The notes below the pieces were generated by a model, which searched no databases, had not been told where the DNA came from, and saw nothing but the letters and a program-made list of their open reading frames with translations. Source: Bdellovibrionota bacterium (GTDB lineage Bacteria; Bdellovibrionota; Bdellovibrionia; Bdellovibrionales; Bdellovibrionaceae). Taken from it: 64,000 bases of DNA. Made by a program: the position numbers and the translations under genes. Of this stretch, positions 44,159 through 54,111 are shown piece by piece. How positions within the stretch are numbered: position 1 is the first letter of the stretch; each line of letters starts with the position of its first letter. The stretch covers positions 310,001 through 374,000 of the forward strand of contig CAUJGP010000024.1 in NCBI GenBank assembly GCA_963170155.1, read 5' to 3'.

Positions 44159-44812
44159 TTATGCCATTTCGACTAATTCTTTGACAAGACCATTGATCCC
44201 TTTAAAAACTTTGGCGGGGTCAGTGTCATACATATAAGCGGGGGTTGTGACAATTTTATTGAGTCTATCAGTGATAAAATCATCAACAGGACAATCTATA
44301 TGTTGGGCTCCAGTTTTTTTAATCTCATTAGAAATTTCTTTGTTATTTCCAATGGTTACAGAGATATGGTGAGAGCCCAAAACAAGGGCGAGTAAGGTGG
44401 GGGCAATGCAAATAGCGCCAATGGGTTTACTGGCTTTGTGAAATGCGAGGATAGCATGCTCGATTTCGGGGAGAGCTTGGGCTTTGGCACCCTGATGAGC
44501 CCAATGAGATAGATGAGTCGCAGTTCCCGATCCTCCGGGAAATAAGAGAGCATCAAAGTTTTTTTCATCAAGAGTTTTTAGATTCAAAACTTTTCCTCTA
44601 GCAATGCGTGCTGATTCTTCAAGACAGTTTCGTTGGGATTGAGGCACTGGCTCACCAGTATTGTGATTAACTCCTACAAAGTTTATATCAGGAGCAAAAA
44701 CTGTAAACTGGGCATGAGTTTGGGCTAGAGCAATAAAGCATGAGACGGCTTCGGTAATTTCTGAGCCATCCAGATAACCACAACCAGAAAGAACTACAGC
44801 GACGCTTTTCAT
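44159..44812 (-). CDS. elbB: ElbB-type DJ-1/PfpI glyoxalase
   Basis: 217 residues, the usual length. DJ-1/PfpI superfamily: VVLSGCGYLDGSEITEAV, the acidic LLFPGGSGTATHLSHWA, and the nucleophile elbow GAICIAPTLLA with its Cys. The ElbB subfamily is marked by the YLDGSEI start and by NHNTGEPV. ElbB has weak glyoxalase activity in E. coli and was linked to isoprenoid synthesis; the in vivo role is open. A good ribosome site precedes the ATG. It is 33 bases upstream of ddl. Confidence 0.92.
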   Translation of the reverse strand: MKSVAVVLSGCGYLDGSEITEAVSCFIALAQTHAQFTVFAPDINFVGVNHNTGEPVPQSQRNCLEESARIARGKVLNLKTLDEKNFDALLFPGGSGTATHLSHWAHQGAKAQALPEIEHAILAFHKASKPIGAICIAPTLLALVLGSHHISVTIGNNKEISNEIKKTGAQHIDCPVDDFITDRLNKIVTTPAYMYDTDPAKVFKGINGLVKELVEMA

Positions 44813-45169
44813 GAGGATACCTCCTTATAAGTAAAGAATTTTTAACTTTTCAAATAGGCCCTTATATTCTTATAGTGCCTGATTAATAAAATCTAGCTTT
44901 GATTCAAAGGTTTGAAAGCAAAGAGAGACATAAAGAATAAGCAGAATGCCTCATTGTTACTATAAAATAAGCGTCAGTTTATTTTATGAAAGAAACATTG
45001 TCTTTGTTTGAGACACGCTTGTTTCAAGACCTTAGAGAGTTAGAAGAAGATGTATTGTTTTTTGTCAAAATTTTATGATTAATAAAAATGTTTTATGTAA
45101 AGACAATCAAGAAGTTAAGGAAATCAGGACAAAACCCGATAACTTTGGCATATTTATAAGGAGATTCAA
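44813..45169. other. Divergent intergenic region
   Basis: About 350 AT-rich bases between elbB (leftward) and the 168-aa gene (rightward), probably holding both promoters. The only other coding candidate is a 30-codon frame from ATG 44986 to TGA 45078 with no ribosome site, which I do not call as a gene. No clear -24/-12 element or palindrome. Confidence 0.5.
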
Positions 45170-45676
45170 ATGGATTCTTCAGAAATAGTTTTTCATGATG
45201 ATCAAGTACCCATACCACAACTTTATTTAGAAAATATTTCTGAACAGGAAATAATAAGAATAGCTGAATTTTTCTCTCTCAAAATTAAACAATTTCAGGA
45301 TGGCTTTTTGTTAGAAACAAAAAATCAATATTCAAACTTTAAGTTTTCTTATTTGGATTTATTCTTTACGGCTTTCTTTGTTTTTCTTCAAAAGAACTCT
45401 CAGGCGTCATTCTTTCTCCTTGAACAAAACATATTAAGAGAAGAGCTTGAACAACTTATCATAGGAAATGTTGCAAAGGAGACCTCAGTTGAGAGTCAAA
45501 TTAAAAATTGGAAGCAAGAAGGATGCCTGTTTTCGCTTTCAGGACTTGCTCAAGGAGCTTTATTCCAAGCTGGTCTTCTGCCATCAGTTTTAGAGCAAAG
45601 ACAAGATTTCAAATTGGATCAACTAAATACCATCTTAAACAATTATTTTAGGTTTAAAGCAGATAAGACAGCATAG
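45170..45676 (+). CDS. Hypothetical protein, possible carrier-like C-terminus
   Basis: 168 residues, no signal peptide. TAAGGAGATTCAA precedes the ATG, so translation is well supported. The protein is rich in Phe, Leu and Gln, with a hydrophobic stretch near residues 62-77 (LDLFFTAFFVFL) that is too short to be a sure membrane helix. No family recognised. It is followed within ten bases by the beta-helix membrane protein and the cyclase, so it belongs to that three-gene unit. Confidence 0.7.
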   Translation: MDSSEIVFHDDQVPIPQLYLENISEQEIIRIAEFFSLKIKQFQDGFLLETKNQYSNFKFSYLDLFFTAFFVFLQKNSQASFFLLEQNILREELEQLIIGNVAKETSVESQIKNWKQEGCLFSLSGLAQGALFQAGLLPSVLEQRQDFKLDQLNTILNNYFRFKADKTA

Positions 45677-45685
45677 GAGCTTGTT

Positions 45686-46585
45686 TTGTATAACTCATTA
45701 CCGATTTTTTTAAACTTAGTGATTTGGAGTGGTTCTTTTCTGATCGCTTTGACACCTGTCTTAGTATTTCAGCCGAATTCCCTTTTACAAAGCTACTTTT
45801 ATTTTGCTGTTGTACCAGTTCTTTTTATACTTTCATTTATTGGTCTTGCTGGTGGCTTAAGCCGATTAGGCCGGCGAGGCATTATTCGTGGAACATTTCC
45901 TCGTCAACCTTTTCATCCCATTTATTTATTGAGACGGATTTATGGAGTGTGCTGGACACAAGTCTATTATTTCAAGCCTCTCTATTCGGTGGCTTTAAGT
46001 ATTCCTCTTCTCAAAAAGTTATTATTTAGGGTATTTGGTTATAAATACAGTACAAATTTTGTTGTTTATCCAGATACCTGGATTCGGGATTTACCAGTTT
46101 TAAAGATTGGTGAGGGTGCTTATTTATCGAATCGAGCCACAATTGGCACAAATATTTGTCTCTCCGATGGAAATATCTTGGTTGATTCTGTTGAGGTTGA
46201 AGAGAAGGGATTGATTGGTCATTTAGCGGTATTAGCTCCTGGCGCTAAAATTGGTAAGAAGGCTGAAGTGGGTGTGAGTGCAACTATTGCGATTCGTACA
46301 ACACTCAAAGAAAATAGCAAAATTCATCCTTGTTGTATGATTAACCATGGTGCTGTTGTTGGGGAAGGAACAAAGATTGGAACAATGTCCTATGTTGGCG
46401 TCAAAACAATACTGGGGCCTCACCTGAATATTCCTGCAGGAGCAAATATTCCAGCAGGGATGGTTTTAATGAAGCAGGAAGAGGTTAATCAGTATTATAG
46501 TTCTGAGACGCAGTCTATTAAGGAGCATATAGCAGCTATTAGTGAAAAATTTCGAGGTGTCGCAGATTATGAATTTAAAGCATAA
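45686..46585 (+). CDS. Membrane protein with left-handed beta-helix (hexapeptide) domain
   Basis: 299 residues from a TTG start (AGGAG upstream). Two N-terminal transmembrane helices, a linker, then hexapeptide repeats (about 135-270: NRATIGTNICLSDGNILV, IGHLAVLAPGAKIGKKAEVG, NHGAVVGEGTKIGTMSYVG). The combination resembles the terminal domains of Pls-type peptide synthetases and membrane acyltransferase-like proteins rather than free LpxA-type enzymes. Substrate unknown. It overlaps the cyclase gene by 17 bases. Confidence 0.78.
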   Translation: MYNSLPIFLNLVIWSGSFLIALTPVLVFQPNSLLQSYFYFAVVPVLFILSFIGLAGGLSRLGRRGIIRGTFPRQPFHPIYLLRRIYGVCWTQVYYFKPLYSVALSIPLLKKLLFRVFGYKYSTNFVVYPDTWIRDLPVLKIGEGAYLSNRATIGTNICLSDGNILVDSVEVEEKGLIGHLAVLAPGAKIGKKAEVGVSATIAIRTTLKENSKIHPCCMINHGAVVGEGTKIGTMSYVGVKTILGPHLNIPAGANIPAGMVLMKQEEVNQYYSSETQSIKEHIAAISEKFRGVADYEFKA

Positions 46586-47960
46586 ATTGCGTGAACAGGA
46601 TGTTCATAAAATCAATAATGGAATCAATCAAGGTATTGTTGATAGAGCCTCTGATGCTTTATGGGTCATGGCTTTGTTATTTAGTGTTTATGGATTGATG
46701 AGCACAGGAATTATTTCAAAATATGATAGCAGTGTAACTATGTGGTCAAATACTTGGCCAAGAATCCTCTTTAATGGAATTCCTTTTGCAGTTCTGGCAT
46801 GGCTTCTTAAAAGACAGTCTTGGTCGTATGCACTCAGAATTTCTCTCTGGGCAGGTGTGCAACCGATTATTTTTGTATTTGCTTGTTGTATTTATGTTTG
46901 GCCTTTAATGATGGAGGGTCATACTGAACTTTATAAGTATTTTCATGCGGCGAATATGTTTGTCATTACCTTTGGGTTTATCTTTGTAGCGCCTTCCCCT
47001 CATTTTATGTTAGTTCATGTGGCTAGTTACACGATATTTTTTCTGGTGCCACTGCTTTTTATTGTTCAAGGAGACCGTAATCTTTATCTGATGATTGTGA
47101 ATGATTATTTGTGCATGACGATCGGAGCTTGTTTTGCGGGAAGGTTAACCTATCGTTTGAGAAGAAAAGTTTCTTTGATGGATGCTCAGATTAAATCAGA
47201 TTTAACTTCTATTGTGGGGGTTACTGTGGCTTCAGCGATCTATAACGATAGTCTTGAGAGGTTGAATGATAAAAAGGCCTTTGGATTGATTCTTTCTATG
47301 GATTTGAGAGGTTATACTCGATTTTTACATAGTATTCCTAAGGAAATTTCATCATCATTTATGAGAGAGTATCATTTTATGGTGAGTACTACTGTGGGAA
47401 AATTCAATGGATTTATTCATAAAACAGCGGGAGATAGTCATCTCGTTTCTTTTGGTCTTATGGATGAATCAGCCGATCTTTCTGACATTTCAGAATTACA
47501 AGGTGAGGTTGCAGAAGCTGAAAGCCGCAAAGTACAGTTTCTGGCTAGCAAAGCGACGCTCATGTTTGAAGAAATTGTTGATAAATTTGAAAAACTTAAA
47601 ATGCACTACGACATCTCTGAATATTTGAAAATGGGTGCAGCCTTAGCGGCTGGCCCCATTGAGATTCGCATTCAGGGCAATAAAAATTACCGACAAGAGG
47701 TTGATATTGAAGGCGATGCCATTGTTCGCAGTATGAGATTGGAATCTTATACCAAATTACTTATTAATAGAATCAATCCAGTGGGCTCTCTTCTGATTTT
47801 ATCTCCGGAACTCATTGAAGATTTGCAGGTGGAGGTTAGCTTTCATGTTTGGAATATTCGAGAAGGCGATCAATTCGTGAGAGATTACCCACAGTTTAAA
47901 CAGGTTTATTATAAGGCTTGGCTGCCAATGCAAATTCAATCAAAAAAACTCGTATCTTAA
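46569..47960 (+). CDS. Membrane class-III nucleotide cyclase
   Basis: The ATG at 46569 lies inside the previous gene; 463 residues. Six transmembrane helices (about 30-180) then a class-III cyclase domain: SMDLRGYTRF (first metal Asp), GFIHKTAGDSHLVSF (second metal Asp and the Lys that reads adenine) and EGDAIVRSMRLES. In the last motif the usual Asn (GDxVNxAxRL) is Val while the Arg is kept. The loss of the transition-state Asn could lower activity. It probably makes cAMP or cGMP in response to a membrane signal; a cNMP-binding protein is encoded at 30.8 kb. Confidence 0.85.
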   Translation: MNLKHKLREQDVHKINNGINQGIVDRASDALWVMALLFSVYGLMSTGIISKYDSSVTMWSNTWPRILFNGIPFAVLAWLLKRQSWSYALRISLWAGVQPIIFVFACCIYVWPLMMEGHTELYKYFHAANMFVITFGFIFVAPSPHFMLVHVASYTIFFLVPLLFIVQGDRNLYLMIVNDYLCMTIGACFAGRLTYRLRRKVSLMDAQIKSDLTSIVGVTVASAIYNDSLERLNDKKAFGLILSMDLRGYTRFLHSIPKEISSSFMREYHFMVSTTVGKFNGFIHKTAGDSHLVSFGLMDESADLSDISELQGEVAEAESRKVQFLASKATLMFEEIVDKFEKLKMHYDISEYLKMGAALAAGPIEIRIQGNKNYRQEVDIEGDAIVRSMRLESYTKLLINRINPVGSLLILSPELIEDLQVEVSFHVWNIREGDQFVRDYPQFKQVYYKAWLPMQIQSKKLVS

Positions 47961-48006
47961 AAGTATCAGTTCAATTAGTTCAAAAAGATAAAAAATTATG
48001 CTCTTT

Positions 48007-49128
48007 TCAATTTTTATGAGCATTAAGAATTAAGTCTTCTACAGGAAGCCTCTTGGTTCTCGGTGGATCGCCTTTTTCTTTAGGTTGTCCTACCCGAAAT
48101 AGCCAAAGGGGGGTCCAATCTCGTCCAATATGATATTCGTTGCGAAATAAAGAGGGAGCCTTTAAAAAATGCTGATGAAAATCAGGCAATAAAAAATTAA
48201 TTTTTTTTCCGCAAGTAATATCATAAGGGATTAAACTTGCTGAAGACAGAGGTTGCATAGACTGGTGAATAGAAGTTATGTACAACCAAACCCTCATCGC
48301 AAGCCGTCCCGTTTCTATGATAGATTGCCGATCTGTTTGCTTAACAAAAAAAGCCAGAGTTCCACCCATGTTTTTGAGTGAATCATGGCAGACAGTGTTC
48401 ACTTTGGCTTGAAACCCTAGTTTCCAAAGTTTTTTTGGAATACTGGGGTATTTAGCTACTAATTTTAAAAAAGGAATATCATACCATTTGAGCCCTAAGT
48501 TGTTCCATGGCATACCGTCATCACTTGTTTCGATATCTTTATTTGTTAGGCGAATCCAACGAAAGAGATCGATAACGATCTCTTCGTGGAGCCAAACCAT
48601 TTCATCGCTTCGTACAATGAATTTTCTAAATTCAGATGAGAGAGATGAAGAGTACGCAAGAGTGCAGTTTTCAAATGAATTCAGGGCCTGAAGATCTTTG
48701 ATGATTTTCTCCTGGAGAGGCTCTTTAAAATAAGGACGACGATCCGTACAACGTTTATATAAAAAATCGGCTAAATAATTTTTATTCGTTTGGCATTCAA
48801 TAAATTGTATTTTAACAAGAGCTTCATGATCAGGATTAGCATTTTGCAGTTCTATTTTTAATTGAAGATCTTGTTCTGAAGCAGAAATATCTAATGATTC
48901 TATTAAGGTCCCTAAGGATAAATAGGTGGCTGAATGATGCAAGTTAAAGGCGTGTTTACCCCTCTTTGAATCATTAAATATAAATAGTTGATTCTCATTA
49001 ATCTCAAATCGCCAAGGTTGGCAGTTGTCCCCTGTAGGACAGTAGCGAGATTTCTCCAGAAGATTTAAAATTTTTTGAGAGAGGGATCTATTTGAAGAGT
49101 CACTTGTTTGGAGTTGAATCGCAGACAT
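48007..49128 (-). CDS. Nitroreductase-superfamily protein, Acg-like
   Basis: 373 residues. SRYCPTGDNCQPWRFEI near the start is the flavin-binding segment of nitroreductases; DFLYKRCTDRRPYF and the later GRLAMRVWLYITSIHQSMQPLS are typical of the long, Acg-like branch, where two nitroreductase halves are joined and one is degenerate. Probably an FMN protein; substrate not predictable. It stands alone, convergent with the cyclase gene. Confidence 0.75.
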   Translation of the reverse strand: MSAIQLQTSDSSNRSLSQKILNLLEKSRYCPTGDNCQPWRFEINENQLFIFNDSKRGKHAFNLHHSATYLSLGTLIESLDISASEQDLQLKIELQNANPDHEALVKIQFIECQTNKNYLADFLYKRCTDRRPYFKEPLQEKIIKDLQALNSFENCTLAYSSSLSSEFRKFIVRSDEMVWLHEEIVIDLFRWIRLTNKDIETSDDGMPWNNLGLKWYDIPFLKLVAKYPSIPKKLWKLGFQAKVNTVCHDSLKNMGGTLAFFVKQTDRQSIIETGRLAMRVWLYITSIHQSMQPLSSASLIPYDITCGKKINFLLPDFHQHFLKAPSLFRNEYHIGRDWTPLWLFRVGQPKEKGDPPRTKRLPVEDLILNAHKN

Positions 49129-49605
49129 TAAAGAGCCTCCTGCTTTGGTAATGAGTCAATAGAACCAATCATTGATGAGATTATTTTACATAAATTCACT
49201 CAATTTCAAAATTTATGAAGTCACGAATAAAACTTTAATTGCTCAGATAATAGTGACCAAATATTAAGCTATGATTTATCTGGATCGAACGCAAGAAAAC
49301 GTTGTCAAGGGTAGAGTTTTAAAATCATATTCAGGACTTTATGATTATAGGAAAGAAGAATTTATCTGAATTTAATGTAACATAAAAATTGTTTATATGG
49401 AGCGTGATAAGCTTTTTTGTAAGTGAATGTCCTATTTGATTTTGCCCAGTTAACCCTAAGGTTTCTTCTGACTCTGGTGAAAAGTAGAGGAGATTTTTTG
49501 TTTAAACTTAAAGTAGGAGATTGCGGTCGAAGCTATATTTAGACATCCGGAAAGCTATATCGTTGCGCCTGCTTGATTTGAGTTTTCAAGCAGGCTCTGG
49601 TGTTT
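49129..49605. other. Long intergenic region
   Basis: About 480 AT-rich bases between the nitroreductase start and the end of the M28 peptidase gene, both leftward. Apart from the stem-loop at 49567-49595 I see no gene, RNA gene or repeat. The upstream part of the nitroreductase promoter must lie here. Confidence 0.5.
49567..49595. terminator. 10-bp stem-loop after M28 peptidase gene
   Basis: GCCTGCTTGA (49567-49576) and TCAAGCAGGC (49586-49595) pair perfectly around a nine-base loop, 10 bases beyond the peptidase stop. The leftward strand has no U-run after it, while the rightward strand has TGTTTTT seven bases on. It is a likely end signal for the peptidase transcript, imperfect as a classical terminator. 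Confidence 0.5.
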
Positions 49606-52554
49606 TTACTCCTTGAGGACGGGAGTAATTTTCAAATTAACAACGGAGTCCTTGCGTTTGACCTTGAGGTCAATTTCTGTGTTGGGTTTGATAGTTTGTA
49701 GGGCGTAAGTGAAATCATAAAGATTTTCTACTTTTTGGCCAGCAATTTCCACAATAATATCCTGTGGTTTTAAACCTGCTTTTTCCGCAGGACTTTTTTC
49801 AGATGTTCCAGAAATTTTTACTCCTTTGATGCTTTCTTGGGAGTAGTCGGGAATAGTTCCCAAGTAAACCCTGAACTTTCGGCCCAAAGATGAGTTATGA
49901 CTGCTTTCAACCATTTGATAATGGATGGGTTGTGCAGAGACCGTTGCAAGAACATCCTTCACCAAGGAGGTGATAAGGTTTAAACCAGAAAAATTTATTT
50001 TTTCTGGAGTGTCTAAAGGGGTATGGTATTCTTTGTGAGCACCAGTGAAAAAACTCAAAACAGGGGCTTTCGCCTCTACATAAAAACTAAGGGCATCTGT
50101 AGGTAAGTAGGGATCATCTTGAGCCACAAGGCTTAAATTATGTTGGCGGCCCATGGACTCAATAGAGGATCTCCATTCCTTCGCAGATCCTAACCCTTGA
50201 ACGTAAAGGACCTCTTTGAGACGACCAACCATATCCAGATTGAGATAGGCTTTGATTTTTTGTTGTGGGGAATATTTATAAAGTTCCTTTAAATAATTTT
50301 TAGAGCCGAGATTTCCTAACTCTTCCCCCGACCAAATCGCAAAAATAACATTTGTTTTGAGCAAGGTTTTATTTTTAGAAAAATAATGGGCGAGCTCTAA
50401 GACTGAGGCAACACCGCTGGCATTGTCATCAGCACCGAAGTGAACGCGGCTGGACATATCCGATGTTGCGAGTGAGACTCCTGGAATGCCAAGGCCTAGA
50501 TGATCTCCATGGGCGCCTACATAAATGGTATCTTTTGCTCCAGGGACTTGGAGAAGACCCAGAGTGTTTTGACCTGTGCTATGAATAGGACGAAGATCAA
50601 CAACACTTGTGATCAAGATTTTTTCAAGTTCAAAGCCTTCTTGAAAGCTCCCATCGTCCAAACTTTTTTGTAGAGATTCAAGATTACGGCCCACGGCTTT
50701 GAACAAATCTATTGCAATGGAGTCATGGAGATTAATAACAGGAAGGCTTGAATCACTCAAAGACCCTTCAAATTGAAACTTGGGAAGTTTTTGTTTATAG
50801 ATTGCTCTGGGGCCAGAAACAATCAGAAGGCCCTTAGCTCCTTCGTTTTTAGCAACAGTGACTTTGTGTTGAATGCGTGAATAGGTATTGAGATGGTAGC
50901 GGAATTCGTTGGCGACATCATTTGGAATATCCCTGAAGACAAGAACCCATTTTCCCTTAACATCAAGTCCTCTGTAAGAGTTATATTCTGCAAATTTTTC
51001 TGTAGCAGGTGCTACAAGTCCATAGCCGGCGAAAACCACGCCGGTATCTTTCAGCTCTCCCGAGCTAGAATAAGAAACAGGGTTCCAATCTGTTCCAAGC
51101 TCTAGTTTTTTATTTTTGAACTGAGATCCATTGAGGGTGAGAGAGTTTTTATTTCCCAGTTCCACATTGGAAAGAAAGTTGAACTCGTTAATATAATTTT
51201 TAGTCAAGGGCGGAGATTTGAGTCCCCATTTTTTGAAAAGTTTTGCAATTTCTGCTGTATATATTTTCTCTTGAGATGATCCCGTGAGGCGTCCTTGCAT
51301 AGATGTCGATGAGAGGTTATAAACAATATTTTTAAGATCAGAAGTGGAAATAGGAGGTGTTAATGAAGATGCAGCAAGGGGCTCAGGATCTAAGTTAAGA
51401 GCTCTTAGGGCCGCTGGATGATCCCAGTCGCCCATATAAATTTGTGATTCGCCTTTTTGATTTCGTTTCGTCCAGGCAATGCTTTCGCCGTTGGGGTGAA
51501 AAACAGGAAGACCATCAAAACCGTCCTCGTAAGTTACACGGATGGGTTCTTGTTTTCCTTCAGCATCTACAATGTAGAGTTCAAAATTTTGAAAACCAAG
51601 GACATTAGTAGTAAATATAATATATTTGCCAGAAGGATGAAAGTAAGGAGCCCATGACATGGCTTTGAAACGAGTCACTGGTTTTTGATCACTGCCATCC
51701 ACGTTCATGGTATAAATCTCCGCACTTCGCCCATCAGGGGTAAAGCGCCGCCACGTGATTTTTTTTCCATCATGACTGAAGAATGGGCCCCCATCGTAAC
51801 CCAGCGTGTTCGTGAGTTGGCGAACTTGAGATCCATCTGATTTCATGATGTAGATATCCATTAATAAAGAGCTATCCACTTCGAATTTCTTCTGAATTTC
51901 TTCGGTGAGTTTTGTAGAATAAGCAGCACGGTTAGAGGCAAAGACTATCCATTGACCATCGGGAGAATAGGCACCTTCAGCATCATAGCCCTTGATCGAT
52001 GTTAGATTTTTAAGTGCCCCTGTTTTAAGATCCTTTTCAAAAATATCATAATTTTCATCAAAGCTCCATGAGTACTTTTGTGAAGGTTGTTTTCTAAAAG
52101 CGAGTTCCGCTTTTACCTTGTCGTTGAAAAGCGGATCCAAGTGCGTGGAACTAAATAAAACTTTTTTATCGGAAGGGTGAATCCAGGCACAAGTGGTTTG
52201 GCCTTTTCCTGTGGAGATTAATTCTGTTTTGCCTGTTTTGAGATTCATTTTATAGATCTGATAAAAAGGATTTCCTTCGAACCGCTCACTTTGAAAAATT
52301 AATTCGGTACCATCTTTATTAAAATAGCCTTCTCCGGAACGAGGGCCTTCAAAAGTAATTTGTCGTACTTGTGAGATGAATGAAGACGTTGCTTCTTTTT
52401 TGGGATCTGATGTATTCGAAGGAGTAGTGTTTTGAGGGCTAGAATACCAAAAAAAAGCGAGAAGAGCCGGTGAAATAAGTATTAAGAGGAGGGAGTAAAA
52501 AAAACGAGTTGAAAAATGAGAGCGGTTTTGTGCGGATTTATTTTTGTTTAACAT
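49606..52554 (-). CDS. Membrane-anchored TolB-propeller, M28 peptidase and PDZ protein
   Basis: 982 residues. N-terminal transmembrane helix (about 17-36), a TolB/PD40 beta-propeller with repeats such as DAEGAYSPDGQWIVFASNR and DGGPFFSHDGKKITWRR (about 60-390), then a PA-type insert, then a zinc M28 aminopeptidase domain with all five ligands (AHGDHLGLG, ADDNASGVAS, WSGEELGNLG, LNLDMVGR, EYHTPLDT) and a C-terminal PDZ domain (KGVKISGTSEKSPAEKAGL, in part). It would trim peptides in the periplasm or outside. It stands alone; the peptides could then be imported by Opp. Confidence 0.9.
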   Translation of the reverse strand: MLNKNKSAQNRSHFSTRFFYSLLLILISPALLAFFWYSSPQNTTPSNTSDPKKEATSSFISQVRQITFEGPRSGEGYFNKDGTELIFQSERFEGNPFYQIYKMNLKTGKTELISTGKGQTTCAWIHPSDKKVLFSSTHLDPLFNDKVKAELAFRKQPSQKYSWSFDENYDIFEKDLKTGALKNLTSIKGYDAEGAYSPDGQWIVFASNRAAYSTKLTEEIQKKFEVDSSLLMDIYIMKSDGSQVRQLTNTLGYDGGPFFSHDGKKITWRRFTPDGRSAEIYTMNVDGSDQKPVTRFKAMSWAPYFHPSGKYIIFTTNVLGFQNFELYIVDAEGKQEPIRVTYEDGFDGLPVFHPNGESIAWTKRNQKGESQIYMGDWDHPAALRALNLDPEPLAASSLTPPISTSDLKNIVYNLSSTSMQGRLTGSSQEKIYTAEIAKLFKKWGLKSPPLTKNYINEFNFLSNVELGNKNSLTLNGSQFKNKKLELGTDWNPVSYSSSGELKDTGVVFAGYGLVAPATEKFAEYNSYRGLDVKGKWVLVFRDIPNDVANEFRYHLNTYSRIQHKVTVAKNEGAKGLLIVSGPRAIYKQKLPKFQFEGSLSDSSLPVINLHDSIAIDLFKAVGRNLESLQKSLDDGSFQEGFELEKILITSVVDLRPIHSTGQNTLGLLQVPGAKDTIYVGAHGDHLGLGIPGVSLATSDMSSRVHFGADDNASGVASVLELAHYFSKNKTLLKTNVIFAIWSGEELGNLGSKNYLKELYKYSPQQKIKAYLNLDMVGRLKEVLYVQGLGSAKEWRSSIESMGRQHNLSLVAQDDPYLPTDALSFYVEAKAPVLSFFTGAHKEYHTPLDTPEKINFSGLNLITSLVKDVLATVSAQPIHYQMVESSHNSSLGRKFRVYLGTIPDYSQESIKGVKISGTSEKSPAEKAGLKPQDIIVEIAGQKVENLYDFTYALQTIKPNTEIDLKVKRKDSVVNLKITPVLKE

Positions 52555-52783
52555 AGTAATTTGGATTCCTTACTTTTAACTTCAAAAATGAAAGAGTCGA
52601 TGGGGCCGATATTATTAGAAGCATTAATACTATTCACTTTTATCGGATCAAAGTTGTGCCCTCAAGCGAGACGAAACCGACATTCTGTAAGTTACGACTC
52701 AACGAGTGGGTAAAAACGAAGAGCAGGTAAAAGCAAACGGCATCAATAAGAGCACAAGTAGCTTATAGAGCGGAGGGGTGTCT

Positions 52784-52867
52784 ATGATTATTTCGCTTAG
52801 AAATTTTTCTAAAAATCGAAATAACTTCGTAATTTCAATAGGATATAATTTTTTTATGGACTTTTAG
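52784..52867 (+). CDS. Possible 27-aa leader peptide
   Basis: ATG 52784 is preceded by GGAGGGG five bases upstream, and the frame (starting MIISLRNFSKN, ending FFMDF) stops at 52867, 86 bases before mraY. The codons overlap a hairpin. A leader peptide or chance small frame are both possible; no similar sequence is known to me. Confidence 0.3.
   Translation: MIISLRNFSKNRNNFVISIGYNFFMDF
52788..52824. promoter_or_regulatory. Long imperfect hairpin in mraY leader
   Basis: TTATTTCG (52788-52795) pairs with CGAAATAA (52817-52824); the loop itself holds AGAAA and TTTCT (52799-52803 and 52806-52810), so the two stems could stack into one long hairpin. It lies about 130 bases before mraY, within the possible 27-aa frame, and might act as an attenuator. 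AT content makes chance pairing easier. Confidence 0.35.
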
Positions 52868-52952
52868 TCATGGGCTGTGTTATTCCCAGTAATATCGCAA
52901 CGAATTAAGCAAAAATAGAACATTCAAACTCATCACGTGAAAGACAGGACGC

Positions 52953-54029
52953 ATGCTTTACCAATGGCTTTACTCGCTCTCGAATGAATTTTCTCCTTTG
53001 AACATATTTAGATATATCACCTTTCGAACCTTTATCGCATTTTTTTCAGCCTTTTTCTTATGCTGGCTTTTGGGCCCCTACTTTATTCAACGACTACGAG
53101 GTCGGCAGCTAGGACAGCAAGTGAGAGATGATGGGCCTCAGTCTCATAAGAAAAAACAAGGAACTCCTACGATGGGTGGAGGCTTGATTTTATTAAGTAC
53201 TTTAATTCCTTGTCTTCTTTGGGTGAATGTAACAGATCCTTTTGTGTGGGGAACCTTAATAGTAACATGGGGGTTTGGAGCTATTGGTTACGTTGATGAT
53301 TATCTTAAGGTCAGTAAAAAAAATGCGAAAGGACTTTCGGGAAAAATCCGACTTCTTGGAGAGTTTTTAATTTCTGGAATCGTTGTGGCTTATCTTATTT
53401 ATAATGCCCATTTAGCCACGACATTACGGGCGCCTTTTGTGAAAGATTTTGTACTGGATTTAGGGCCTTGGTATATTATGTTTGCATCTTTGGTGATTGT
53501 GGGTACGGCTAATGCTGTTAATTTAACAGATGGATTAGATGGCTTAGCAATTGTACCTGTTATTGTTTGTGCAGGAACTTTAGCTTTATTTTCCTATGTT
53601 TCGGGTCACGCCCATATTGCTCAGTATTTACAGATTCCCTTTGTGGCAGGAGCCGGAGAGTTAACTCCTGTTGCGGCATCCTTTGTGGCCTCAGGTTTAG
53701 GTTTTTTATGGTTTAACACCTATCCGGCTCAAGTTTTCATGGGTGATGTTGGAAGCTTAAGCTTGGGAGGATTTATCGGTACTTTAGCGGTCATTACTCA
53801 AAATGAAATTTTAATGCTTATCTTGGGAGGCGTTTTTGTCGTAGAGGCCCTCTCTGTTATCACGCAGGTGATTTCTTTTAAAACAACCGGAAAAAGAATT
53901 TTTAAAATGGCTCCCATTCATCATCATTATGAACTCAAGGGTTTAGATGAAACAAAAATCATCGTTCGATTTTGGATTATTTCTATTTTGTTGGCTGTTT
54001 TAAGTTTAGCTACGCTCAAGCTCCGATAA
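52953..54029 (+). CDS. mraY: Phospho-MurNAc-pentapeptide transferase MraY
   Basis: 358 residues with ten transmembrane segments. [13 protein letters not shown] near residue 70, YVDDYLKV (first Asp pair), [26 protein letters not shown] and [12 protein letters not shown] are the standard MraY motifs. It makes lipid I from UDP-MurNAc-pentapeptide at the inner face of the membrane. murD follows at 83 bases, but the other dcw genes (murE, murF, ftsW, murG) are absent here. Confidence 0.96.
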   Translation: MLYQWLYSLSNEFSPLNIFRYITFRTFIAFFSAFFLCWLLGPYFIQRLRGRQLGQQVRDDGPQSHKKKQGTPTMGGGLILLSTLIPCLLWVNVTDPFVWGTLIVTWGFGAIGYVDDYLKVSKKNAKGLSGKIRLLGEFLISGIVVAYLIYNAHLATTLRAPFVKDFVLDLGPWYIMFASLVIVGTANAVNLTDGLDGLAIVPVIVCAGTLALFSYVSGHAHIAQYLQIPFVAGAGELTPVAASFVASGLGFLWFNTYPAQVFMGDVGSLSLGGFIGTLAVITQNEILMLILGGVFVVEALSVITQVISFKTTGKRIFKMAPIHHHYELKGLDETKIIVRFWIISILLAVLSLATLKLR

Positions 54030-54111
54030 CGATAAGTAGAGAGGGTTGGAAAGAAAGCCATTTGTTTTGTTAAGTGAAAAAAATGAATTTAAATAAAGGG
54101 GAAACGCAAAT

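Larger units (their letters stand above)
52555..52952. other. Divergent intergenic region before mraY
   Basis: About 400 bases between the M28 peptidase and mraY, holding both promoters. It contains a 27-codon frame with a good ribosome site (ATG 52784) and a hairpin at 52788-52824, listed separately. A TATAAT lies at 52845 but has no clear -35 partner. Confidence 0.5.

Noticed and set aside
44986-45078. 30-codon frame between elbB and the 168-aa gene
   Set aside because: No ribosome site and no recognisable features.
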